A stretch of DNA of 6,980 nt from Anaerolineae bacterium (GTDB taxonomy: Bacteria; Chloroflexota; Anaerolineae; B4-G1; SLSP01): contig JAFGSL010000410.1 of the NCBI GenBank assembly GCA_016934645.1, positions 1-6,980 on the forward strand, in the 5' to 3' direction. Of this stretch, positions 1 to 5,504 are shown in pieces; position 1 is the stretch's first letter, and the number at the start of each line of letters is the position of its first letter. Made by a program: the position numbers and the translations under genes. The notes below the pieces were generated by a model. It worked only from the letters and a program-made list of their open reading frames with translations. It did no database searches and was not told where the DNA came from.

Positions 1-336
1 GATCAACTCTGGCGGGCGCGCGCCTGTGGCCCAAACCAACCCGGCCAGAAAAAGCAGCAGCGAGCGCCCGATCCCGGCGGCCCACAATACGGCAGGCTTT
101 TTGTAGCGCTTGTTCGCCATATACCGCGCTGCGAAGAGTTGCGGCAGCAGCCAACACGCGCGTTGTAGCGTGGACATCAGGCCGATTGTGGCACTTGATG
201 CGCCGAGTTCGGTCAAGAAACTTGGGATGACCGTGCTCGGGCTGAAAAAGGCCATGGCGATACCAAAAAAGCCGAAGTCCGTCACCAGGCACAAGAAGTT
301 ACGGCGGTAGTCTTTAGGGAGGGTGGTGTTTGTCAA
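1..336 (-). CDS. MFS transporter, N-terminal part (cut by window edge)
   Basis: This is the first 112 codons of an integral-membrane protein that continues past the left edge. After a short polar N-terminus (TNTTLPKDYRRN) come three hydrophobic stretches, at about residues 14-37, 48-70 and 82-103. A basic loop follows the second (RYMANKRYKK, 71-80), as in the TM2-TM3 loop of major facilitator superfamily carriers. The segment around FFSPSTVIPSFLTELGAS resembles MFS proteins I associate with Chloroflexota; the substrate cannot be told. The start is chosen as TTG at 336-334. The frame has a TAA two codons upstream, so no earlier ATG exists, and starting at the later GTG or ATG would cut into the first membrane helix. 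AGGA lies about 8 nt upstream. The TTG overlaps the TGA of the PCC-domain gene (TTGA), which suggests translational coupling and a shared transcript. The MFS call is fairly secure; specificity is unknown. Confidence 0.75.
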   Translation of the reverse strand, partial: MTNTTLPKDYRRNFLCLVTDFGFFGIAMAFFSPSTVIPSFLTELGASSATIGLMSTLQRACWLLPQLFAARYMANKRYKKPAVLWAAGIGRSLLLFLAGLVWATGARPPELI

Positions 337-770
337 TCTTTACATCCTAACAGCTTAATCCGGCGCTCAGTGTCGAGGTGGCGCTGCAACGGCATCCCGT
401 TGAACTTGAGGATGACGACCTCCGCCAGGTAGAGCACCTCGCATCCCGGCTCGAGGTGGCCCGCCACCGACCATTCGTCACGATAACCGACAGTCATGTG
501 CAGGTGCGGCTGTCCATCGGCGATGATGCCGCTGATGTTGGAGACTTCCAGTGGTTTCTCGATGGTGAAGAACCGGTCCTCCGGCGGAAAGTGATCGTGG
601 GTGATGTGGTGCATGCGGGCAACTTTGAGCGTCGCAATGCCGGAAACGACAACGCCATTCCGGACATCGTGCTCTTTGATCGCCGCATCGATGCTTTCCA
701 GCAACATTTCGCCTGGCGCAATGCCCACGGCGATGACCTCGATGGGGCCGGTGTAGTTTGTGGTGAACAT
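333..770 (-). CDS. PCC/PPC (DUF296) domain protein
   Basis: A 145-residue soluble protein that is essentially a single PCC (plants and prokaryotes conserved, DUF296) domain. Visible family marks are SGIATLKVARMHH (43-55), a strand rich in Ile/Ser with SNISGII (77-83), PHLHMTVG (88-95), and GHLEPGCEVLYLAEVVI (104-120). H89, H91 and H105 are a candidate metal or ligand site by analogy with other PCC proteins. In plants this domain is part of AT-hook proteins and mediates trimerisation. Stand-alone bacterial members have no settled function, so DNA binding should not be assumed; no AT-hook is visible. The start ATG at 770 has GGGAGA (777-782) at good spacing. The gene lies 103 bp downstream of the RraA-like gene, across a hairpin, and its stop overlaps the start of the MFS gene. 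That context suggests a role in the same small-molecule pathway. Domain call strong, function unknown. Confidence 0.85.
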   Translation of the reverse strand: MFTTNYTGPIEVIAVGIAPGEMLLESIDAAIKEHDVRNGVVVSGIATLKVARMHHITHDHFPPEDRFFTIEKPLEVSNISGIIADGQPHLHMTVGYRDEWSVAGHLEPGCEVLYLAEVVILKFNGMPLQRHLDTERRIKLLGCKD

Positions 771-797
771 ACATTTTCTCCCAGTTGTTTTGAAAGC

Positions 798-869
798 GGG
801 AGTATGGAGTAAGGAGTACGGAGTAGGGGAGGAAACCCCCTTACTTCTTACTCCATACTCCTTACTTCC
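798..869. repeat. Inverted array of GGAGTAN heptamers (long imperfect hairpin)
   Basis: The left arm (798-829) holds four consecutive 7-bp units, AGTAT, GGAGTAA, GGAGTAC and GGAGTAG, ending in GGGG. The right arm (836-869), read on the other strand, holds GGAGTAT, GGAGTAA and a GAAGTAA variant, ending in GGGGG. The arms pair over about 32 bp with roughly five mismatches and one bulge, around a short AGGAAAC-like loop. The element starts 4 bp past the stop of the RraA-like gene and ends about 15 bp before the ribosome binding site of the PCC gene. It would therefore form in the intercistronic RNA. No T-run follows it on the minus strand, so it is not a classical terminator. Confidence 0.85.
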
Positions 870-873
870 TTCA

Positions 874-1572
874 TTAGAGCACTGTTTCGTCTAGCTCCAG
901 CCCCAATTCCTCGTACTTCGCGCGACGCGAAACCTTGTCACCGCGCAATTCCTGGTGGGCGTAGATGGAGACATCCTTGGCGAGCGCCTGCGGCACGACG
1001 ATGACGCCGTCGCCATCCGCCACGACGACGTCGCCAGGGTGTACGAGCACGCCGCCGACCACCACGGGGATGTCGTGGGCGTCAAATTGCAGGCGGCCCT
1101 GCACCATCCCCTGCGAGACGATCCTGGACCAGAAGGGAATCTTTTGCAGGATGATCTCATCGGTATCGCGGACGCCGCCGTTGCTCACGTAGCCCACCGC
1201 GCCCTTGAGGATGCCGTCCATCGTGTTATTCGACCCCATCAGCCCGGCATCGACCCCGCTCTGGTCGATGATGCAGAAGTCGCCCTCTTCGATGGCGTTG
1301 ATCCACGGGTAGGTGCAGATGGTGCCGTAGTACCAGCCCGACCACGCGCTGTATTCGTCGGGCGTCATCGTGGGGATCACGCCCTTGTAGGGCAGGTAGC
1401 GTGCCGTCCGGGCGATGCCCACCGCGCGCGTCCGCCACAGCGGGCGGATTTCGGGGATCATCGACCCTTGATGGTGCTGCATCATCCAATCCATGCCGTC
1501 GCGGACATCCGCCACGCGTAAATCGGAAAATAGTGCCAGCAGTTCCTTACGTTCTTCCTTCGAGAGTGCCAT
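874..1572 (-). CDS. RraA family / 4-hydroxy-4-methyl-2-oxoglutarate aldolase-like protein
   Basis: A 232-residue cytoplasmic protein of the RraA/HMG-CHA aldolase family (formerly mislabelled dimethylmenaquinone methyltransferase). Characterised aldolases are divalent-metal enzymes that cleave 4-hydroxy-4-methyl-2-oxoglutarate to pyruvate, or decarboxylate oxaloacetate, late in aromatic-acid degradation. Seen here: an N-terminal helix (1-25, with LRVADVRDGMDW), the loop LMGSNNTMDG (111-120), GYVSNGGVRDTDEI (127-140) with the Arg-Asp pair R135-D136 that binds substrate and metal in the family, and VHPGDVVVADGDGVIVVP (177-194), the hallmark distal strand-turn. At 232 residues it fits the aldolases (about 230) better than the short E. 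coli RraA (about 160). The start is ATG 1572-1570, preceded by a near-ideal AGGAGG six bases upstream. A longer in-frame start near 1641 would run through an inverted repeat and is rejected. Neighbouring PCC and MFS genes fit uptake and breakdown of an organic acid. Family certain; exact substrate inferred. Confidence 0.88.
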   Translation of the reverse strand: MALSKEERKELLALFSDLRVADVRDGMDWMMQHHQGSMIPEIRPLWRTRAVGIARTARYLPYKGVIPTMTPDEYSAWSGWYYGTICTYPWINAIEEGDFCIIDQSGVDAGLMGSNNTMDGILKGAVGYVSNGGVRDTDEIILQKIPFWSRIVSQGMVQGRLQFDAHDIPVVVGGVLVHPGDVVVADGDGVIVVPQALAKDVSIYAHQELRGDKVSRRAKYEELGLELDETVL

Positions 1573-1596
1573 GAAAAACCTCCTGTTGATTGTGTT

Positions 1597-1645
1597 ACCC
1601 TTGCGAAGGTTCAGGCGCAGTCTGCTGCGTAACCTTCGCAAGGGT
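1597..1645. repeat. Perfect 15-bp inverted repeat with inner stem
   Basis: ACCCTTGCGAAGGTT (1597-1611) is repeated as its exact reverse complement at 1631-1645. Between them a second stem, CGCAG (1616-1620) with CTGCG (1625-1629), closes a TCTG loop, so the whole can fold as one long hairpin. Each 15-bp arm is itself nearly palindromic (ACCCTT-GCG-AAGGTT), so the arms could also fold separately. It starts 8 bp past the stop of the DUF362 gene and ends 24 bp before the start of the RraA-like gene. It has no T-run on the minus strand, so termination is uncertain. It may be an RNA stabiliser or processing site, or a dispersed genomic repeat. Confidence 0.9.
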
Positions 1646-1652
1646 GGATACG

Positions 1653-2723
1653 CTATTTGATGAAGTCGGCGAACATACTTTTCTCTTGCCCATCCACAAC
1701 TTTGTTAATGACGTGCAGCGGCGGCTGTGCGCGCAAGGCATCGACATCAGTACACGGCGCGAGGCTGCCATTTTCCTGGACGACATAGATGGAGAGCATG
1801 TGGATGTCGTTGATACCCGGTCCCGCTTCCGTCGCGATTTTCAAGTAGATCAGACTTTGCGGATCATATCCCATTAAGTAGCTGGCGACGCTATCCACCG
1901 CGACCATGTTGATCCCTGCGATGGCCAGCCCGAGCGCATAGTTCTTGCCGTTCTGGAAGCCGGTGCCATCGCGTCCCACCACGCCTTCGATCACATTGAT
2001 CTGCGGCTGCACGATCTGCGCCAGGTCAGCCAAACGACGTGCCAGGCCCTCTTGCCACTGTTCATGAACGGCGCGGGTTAACGCTATCTCGCCAGGACGG
2101 CTCTCGCTGCGCACCTCATCCGGGATTTCTCGCCAGGCCTGCGCGCAGAAATGGCGTTCGAACACGCTGACCGTGCCCATCAGGTTCTTCAGGCACAGCG
2201 TGGTGATGCCCAGATTGTGTGTTTTGAGCTTGGGAACGTTGATGAGCACTGTATCCGGCACGACTGCCAGGCGACTCACGTTGAGCGTCGCGTGGGCGTG
2301 AGGGTGGGGCACGGTCTTCCTGACGCACGTATACGTCGTCGGGCAGCGCAACTGCGCGCCGGTCTGCGCAGCGACTTCCGGGAAGCCGGTGCCGCGCCAG
2401 TGACGCGGTTCGTTGTCGTCACTGTTGCGTGGATCTTCGAGGATAAAAACACGACGGCGCGTCGCTCCGTGTGTGTGCAGGTATTCGATCATCCCCTGGA
2501 CAAAGCGTGGATGTGTCGTGATGCCCGTATCAGGATCGGCGAACCGTTCCGCGACAGTTCCGTTGGGCTTGATCACCACCTTTTCACCGTCGAGTTTGAC
2601 CTGCATCGCATCCAGGATACGCCACGCCGCGCTGCGAAAATCGTTCCATTGCACTGGTTCTGTCGGCTGCACGTGGGAAATCAAGACTGCCCGTGGATCA
2701 TTTAGCCACGGATGAAGTTGCAT
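1653..2723 (-). CDS. DUF362 domain-containing protein
   Basis: A 356-residue protein with the DUF362 signature along its length: VVIKPNG (49-55), THPRFVQGMIEYL (70-82), VFILED (92-97), LINVPKLKTH (160-169) followed by TTLCLKNLMG (174-183), FERH (188-191), INVIEGVVGRDGTGFQNG (242-259), and AVDSVASYLMGYDP (275-288). DUF362 proteins are poorly characterised; many are fused to 4Fe-4S ferredoxin domains. This one has only scattered cysteines (127, 133, 177, 193, 324) and no CxxCxxC motif, so it is the stand-alone type. No signal peptide or membrane helix is visible, so it is probably cytoplasmic. The start is ATG 2723-2721, with AGGAGG five bases upstream. It lies 80 bp upstream of the RraA-like gene in the same direction, across a strong hairpin. 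A candidate promoter lies about 100 bp upstream. Family call strong; biochemical role unknown. Confidence 0.88.
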   Translation of the reverse strand: MQLHPWLNDPRAVLISHVQPTEPVQWNDFRSAAWRILDAMQVKLDGEKVVIKPNGTVAERFADPDTGITTHPRFVQGMIEYLHTHGATRRRVFILEDPRNSDDNEPRHWRGTGFPEVAAQTGAQLRCPTTYTCVRKTVPHPHAHATLNVSRLAVVPDTVLINVPKLKTHNLGITTLCLKNLMGTVSVFERHFCAQAWREIPDEVRSESRPGEIALTRAVHEQWQEGLARRLADLAQIVQPQINVIEGVVGRDGTGFQNGKNYALGLAIAGINMVAVDSVASYLMGYDPQSLIYLKIATEAGPGINDIHMLSIYVVQENGSLAPCTDVDALRAQPPLHVINKVVDGQEKSMFADFIK

Positions 2724-2736
2724 TATGACCTCCTGT

Positions 2737-2819
2737 TAGTCGGATAGTCAAATAGTCACTCGTTAAATAGTCGTCAATCAGGCGATCCTCTGACTATCTG
2801 ACTACCCGGCTAATGACTA
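2737..2819. repeat. Two-sided array of TAGTC / GACTA words (imperfect inverted repeat)
   Basis: TAGTC occurs at 2737, 2745, 2753 and 2768, the first three at an 8-bp period. The complement GACTA occurs at 2792, 2800 and 2815. The best-paired part is TAGTCGGATAGTC (2737-2749) against GACTATCTGACTA (2792-2804), with one mismatch in 13. The array lies just upstream of the DUF362 ribosome binding site, so it would be in that gene's 5' leader if the promoter suggested at 2829-2856 is real. It has the same design as the GGAGTAN hairpin but uses a different word. Confidence 0.8.
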
Positions 2820-2828
2820 TTAGCGTGT

Positions 2829-2856
2829 ATTGTCTTTGCCCGTCGTAGGTTGTCAA
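2829..2856 (-). promoter_or_regulatory. Candidate sigma70-like promoter for the DUF362 gene
   Basis: On the minus strand a perfect TTGACA (2856-2851) is followed after 16 bp by GACAAT (2834-2829), which matches TATAAT at four of six positions. Transcription would begin near 2822 and give a leader of about 100 nt containing the TAGTC array. It lies just past the stop of the GNAT gene, where a new transcription unit could begin. Based on motif match alone. Confidence 0.35.
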
Positions 2857-2873
2857 GTGGTAAAAAATGCCGA

Positions 2874-3830
2874 CTAAATCGTGTTATCCACGTAGCGCAT
2901 GGAGAAGTAAAGATACGGGGAAAAATGCTTGCGCCAGAAATGGCCGCCGTAAAAGTTCGCCGTTTCGTGTTCTACGAAGAGGCGCGCGTAGCCCTGCGCT
3001 CGCGCCCATTCGATGGCGCGACTCAGCAACGCCGTGCCAACGCCTTTGCTGCGCATCTCCGGCTGCGCGTAGGCGCCCTTGATCTGCGCTGTGTTGGTAT
3101 TCTGGAGTAGAAATCCCTCCCCCTCGCTATCATGGTTTGATTGTCCCACGATCATGTCGGCGCGCGGCACGCCATCCTCATAGTAGACGAAAAAGACGTC
3201 GCCTGCCTGCACATGTTCATCCAAGTCGGCCAACATCGCGCTCCTATCGGTATTTTTCGTGATGAAGATCGGCGCTTTGGGATAGTAGTGGTTGTGTTCA
3301 AGCTCATGATCGACGAGTTTGTGCACATCCGGCTCTTCGACGATGCTGATGTCTGTCGGCGCATCGATGGCTGAAAGATCGCGCAGTCGCTCCGCCACAA
3401 TCGCGCCGAAGCCCAACTGGTACAGCGTCTCCTGGAGCGCGTTGTCGTGGGCGAAATGCCCGATGATGTGCATGTGGGTGTGATCATCCACCCACAATTG
3501 CGACAGGTGCATGTACATACGTTGGTAGAGGATTTCTTTATCCTCGCCTATCGCGCTGTGACCGTGCTCCGGTACGAGCGCGGTGCGCTGGCCCTTCCAC
3601 GTGAATTGTGCGCCGGTGACCATGTAGGCCGCCAGCCGACCATCCTGTATGACCGCGACACCAGGATTCTCCAAGCAGGTAGAGAGTTCGCTGCGGATCC
3701 ACGTGGGGTCGTCCAGCACACGGGTAGGCAGCAGCGGACTATGTTCTCGCTCTTGCCGGTAACTTTCATGAAAGAGGGTAACGGCAGCGTCGAGGTATTC
3801 TTTAGCGAAGGGAACGAGATGACATGTCAT
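2874..3830 (-). CDS. GNAT family N-acetyltransferase with two GNAT-like lobes
   Basis: A 318-residue protein. The C-terminal half (about 163-318) is a recognisable GNAT domain. It has a central strand region VFFVYYEDGVPRADMIVG (212-229), acetyl-CoA loop PEMRSKGVGTALL (257-269) fitting R/Q-x-x-G-x-G/A, helix SRAIEWARAQG, and the closing VEHETANFYGGHFWRKHF (286-303), where motif B places N and Y. The N-terminal half (1-155) repeats the layout: an opening LFHESYRQ helix, VAVIQDGRLAAYMVTG (58-73), and HFAHDNALQETLYQLGFG (125-142) resembling motif B. Its acetyl-CoA loop (EHGHSAIGEDKEI) lacks the usual R-x-x-G-x-G pattern, so it is probably a non-catalytic lobe. Such enzymes transfer an acetyl group from acetyl-CoA to an amine; the acceptor here is unknown. 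The start ATG 3830-3828 has AGGAG at good spacing. The gene begins 27 bp after the secreted repeat protein ends, so the two may be co-transcribed, although no functional link is evident. Confidence 0.82.
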   Translation of the reverse strand: MTCHLVPFAKEYLDAAVTLFHESYRQEREHSPLLPTRVLDDPTWIRSELSTCLENPGVAVIQDGRLAAYMVTGAQFTWKGQRTALVPEHGHSAIGEDKEILYQRMYMHLSQLWVDDHTHMHIIGHFAHDNALQETLYQLGFGAIVAERLRDLSAIDAPTDISIVEEPDVHKLVDHELEHNHYYPKAPIFITKNTDRSAMLADLDEHVQAGDVFFVYYEDGVPRADMIVGQSNHDSEGEGFLLQNTNTAQIKGAYAQPEMRSKGVGTALLSRAIEWARAQGYARLFVEHETANFYGGHFWRKHFSPYLYFSMRYVDNTI

Positions 3831-3857
3831 AAATGGCTCCTGTAGGTTTCTGTTGTG

Positions 3858-5225
3858 TCATTGTCGCATCATCAGAGGGAGGAAGACTGATAGTTTCTCA
3901 CCACCGTAGAGTTGGATAGAGAACGTACCGCCATTGGTGCTCGAGTTTGACATAGCGGTATAGCGTCCAGCGGATGTGGGTGCAAAGCGGAAGAAATACT
4001 GGCAGCTTGCGCCAGGCGCGACCCCACTCGCGCAGTTCTGCGTTGCGCTGAAGGGTGGGTAAACACCGCCACCGGCAAAGTTGGTCAGTGTCGTCGCTCC
4101 GGTATTGCGGATGGTCACCGTCTGCGGCGTACTGGTCGTGTTGAGCGGAACCGGCCCGAAATCGAGCGCAAGCGGCGTGACGTGCAATCCTGCTCCTACG
4201 CCCGTGCCGCGTAGTTGGATGCTGAATAGCCCAAAGCTGTCGCTTACATTCGACGTGGTGGAGTATGTCATAGCCTCGGTCGGCGTAAACCTGTAGAAGA
4301 ACTGGCAGCTTTCCCCGGGTGGCAATTCAGGTGCACAGTTCTGGAGTGCGGCGAACGGCGGCGCGACTCCGCCGCCCATAAAGTTGGTTATGGTGAAGAA
4401 AAGACTTTGGTTGACGATGGTCACGATCTGTTGACCGCTTGTCGCGCCGACTGCGACCGGGCCGAAATCGATGACGCGCGGCGTGACGCGCTGTCCCCCA
4501 ACCAGGAACGAGTCTCGCCCGCGTCCTTCCAGCGCAATACTAAATGATCCGGCGTTCGTGGATGAATTCGACGTGGTTGAGAACGTCCCGGTATCGGTGG
4601 GGCTGAAGTTGAAAAAGTACTGGCAGCTTGCGCCCGGTGCGACCCCGCTGGCGCAGTTCTGAGTTGCAGAGAATGGTGGATAAACCCCGCCGCCCGCGAA
4701 GTTGGTCAAGGTGCTCATGCCAACGTTGCGAATGGTCACAATCTGCTGAGTACTCGTTGTGCCGGACATCACCAGGCCAAAATCAAGCGATAGCGGATTG
4801 ACGTGTAGCTCTGCACCAACGCCTGTCCCCCGCAGTTCGATACTGAACGTCCCTGCATTGGTGTAAGAACTGGAGGTAGTGGTAAAAGTGCCTGTCGCCG
4901 TTGGCGTAAAGGAGAAGAAATATTGGCAACTGGTGCCGGGCGCGACGCCGCTGGCGCAGTTCTGAGTTGCATAAAATGGCGAAGAAACCCCGCCGCCCGC
5001 GAAGTTTGTGAGGGTAGCCGTACCCAGATTCGTGATGGTTACGGTCTGCACCGGGCTGGTCGTTCCCACCCCGACCGGGCCGAAATCCAGGATCAGGGGC
5101 GTGACCCATAGCTTGGGTTTTGTCGCCGCGTCGAAGGCGTTTGTTGAAGCCGTTATCGCCGGTAGAGTTGTGCCTAGCACAAGCAGACTGACGATCAATA
5201 CGCTTAGCAGTGGTTTGATTTTCAT
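3858..5225 (-). CDS. Secreted protein with four ASH-like / choice-of-anchor-D repeats
   Basis: A 455-residue exported protein. Residues 1-27 (MKIKPLLSVLIVSLLVLGTT...) are a signal peptide with two lysines and a long Leu/Val core. Four beta-sandwich repeats of about 100 residues follow, at about 38-135, 139-236, 242-341 and 345-441. Each opens with a V-x-P-x-x-(L/I)-DFG-x-V element, carries TVTI-x-N, TNFAGGG and a Cys pair in the pattern NC-A-x(6-7)-SC-Q-(Y/F)-FF, and closes with FSI-x-L-x-G. This pattern matches the ASH-like or choice-of-anchor-D family. The pairs C90/C100, C191/C201, C297/C307 and C398/C408 probably form disulfides outside the cell. The protein ends VFLPLMMRQ, a tail resembling those I recall on Chloroflexota secreted proteins. 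The start at 5225 is chosen because it puts the signal peptide at the N-terminus; the 24-codon upstream extension would begin inside an inverted repeat. Role unknown, plausibly surface-attached structural or adhesive. Confidence 0.85.
   Translation of the reverse strand: MKIKPLLSVLIVSLLVLGTTLPAITASTNAFDAATKPKLWVTPLILDFGPVGVGTTSPVQTVTITNLGTATLTNFAGGGVSSPFYATQNCASGVAPGTSCQYFFSFTPTATGTFTTTSSSYTNAGTFSIELRGTGVGAELHVNPLSLDFGLVMSGTTSTQQIVTIRNVGMSTLTNFAGGGVYPPFSATQNCASGVAPGASCQYFFNFSPTDTGTFSTTSNSSTNAGSFSIALEGRGRDSFLVGGQRVTPRVIDFGPVAVGATSGQQIVTIVNQSLFFTITNFMGGGVAPPFAALQNCAPELPPGESCQFFYRFTPTEAMTYSTTSNVSDSFGLFSIQLRGTGVGAGLHVTPLALDFGPVPLNTTSTPQTVTIRNTGATTLTNFAGGGVYPPFSATQNCASGVAPGASCQYFFRFAPTSAGRYTAMSNSSTNGGTFSIQLYGGEKLSVFLPLMMRQ
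3903..5114 (-). repeat. Four tandem coding repeats of about 300 bp in the secreted protein
   Basis: The repeat units lie at about 4821-5114, 4518-4811, 4203-4502 and 3903-4193 (units 1 to 4 in protein order). Units 2 and 4 encode an identical stretch of about 30 residues (TNFAGGGVYPPFSATQNC through the second Cys). The DNA of that stretch differs at about fifteen of 90 positions, all synonymous, including a TCT/AGC serine switch. Unit 3 is the most diverged. Confidence 0.85.
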
Positions 5226-5295
5226 AAAGGGTATCCCTTTCGATTTTAGGTTTGGCGTTAGTAGTATAACCCAAGTCGCCACTTTGCGCCGGGCC

Positions 5296-5392
5296 AAACC
5301 CTAAAGGTCTACAAATACTTGCTGTTGGCTATAAATCATCGAAAACCGCGCGTATTTGACTTCACAAAGCCGTGATGAGACCTTTAGGGTTT
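5296..5392. repeat. Nested inverted repeat with perfect 15-bp outer arms
   Basis: AAACCCTAAAGGTCT (5296-5310) returns as its exact reverse complement at 5378-5392. Inside, CAAATAC (5312-5318) pairs with GTATTTG (5352-5358). The element spans 97 bp. No target-site duplication is visible at its ends (flanks GGGCC and ATAGG), and it has no coding capacity. The arm contains an ACCCT...AGGT core like that of the repeat at 1597-1645, so the two may belong to one dispersed family. A MITE-like origin is possible but unproven. Confidence 0.85.
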
Positions 5393-5446
5393 ATAGGTAG
5401 CAACTTGAGTAAGTATACTGCCAAAAGGAAAATAGTGGTCTTCTGA

Positions 5447-5474
5447 TTGACATCTTCCCGCCTTAAGGTACACT
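5447..5474 (+). promoter_or_regulatory. Candidate sigma70-like promoter of metE
   Basis: A perfect TTGACA (5447-5452) is followed after 16 bp by TACACT (5469-5474), which matches TATAAT at four of six positions. Transcription would start near 5481 and give a leader of about 50 nt. A perfect TATAAT at 5504-5509 is an alternative -10, but it has no good -35 and would leave a leader of only about 15 nt. Confidence 0.45.
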
Positions 5475-5480
5475 GCCCTC

Positions 5481-5504
5481 ACGATTTTTGTAGATGAGAA
5501 TCGT
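5481..5504. promoter_or_regulatory. Small inverted repeat ahead of metE
   Basis: ACGATT (5481-5486) and AATCGT (5499-5504) are exact reverse complements separated by 12 bp. They sit at the predicted transcription start and abut the alternative TATAAT. The spacing would suit an operator for a dimeric regulator or a weak leader hairpin. Six-bp arms can arise by chance, so this is a weak call. Confidence 0.25.

Noticed and set aside
110..310. Plus-strand open frame of 66 codons opposite the MFS gene
   Set aside because: It lies wholly antisense to the hydrophobic transporter segment and has no ribosome binding site.
955..1521. Open frame of 188 codons on the plus strand opposite the RraA-like gene
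   Set aside because: The His/Ala/Asp-rich composition is typical of antisense shadows, and the minus-strand protein has clear family motifs.
1573..1641. N-terminal extension of the RraA-like gene to a start at 1641
   Set aside because: It would run through the perfect inverted repeat and give an Arg-rich leader. The ATG at 1572 has a near-ideal AGGAGG and matches the family's N-terminus.
2737..2819. CRISPR array
   Set aside because: The repeated words are only 5 bp with 3-10 bp spacing and occur in both orientations, unlike 24-40 bp direct repeats with similar-sized spacers, and no cas gene is near.
2856..2872. Intrinsic terminator after the GNAT gene (TTTTTT on the minus strand at about 2862-2867)
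   Set aside because: A T-run is present, but no GC-rich stem of adequate length precedes it.
5226..5297. N-terminal extension of the secreted repeat protein to 5297
   Set aside because: It would place 24 residues before a good signal peptide and begins inside the inverted-repeat arm.
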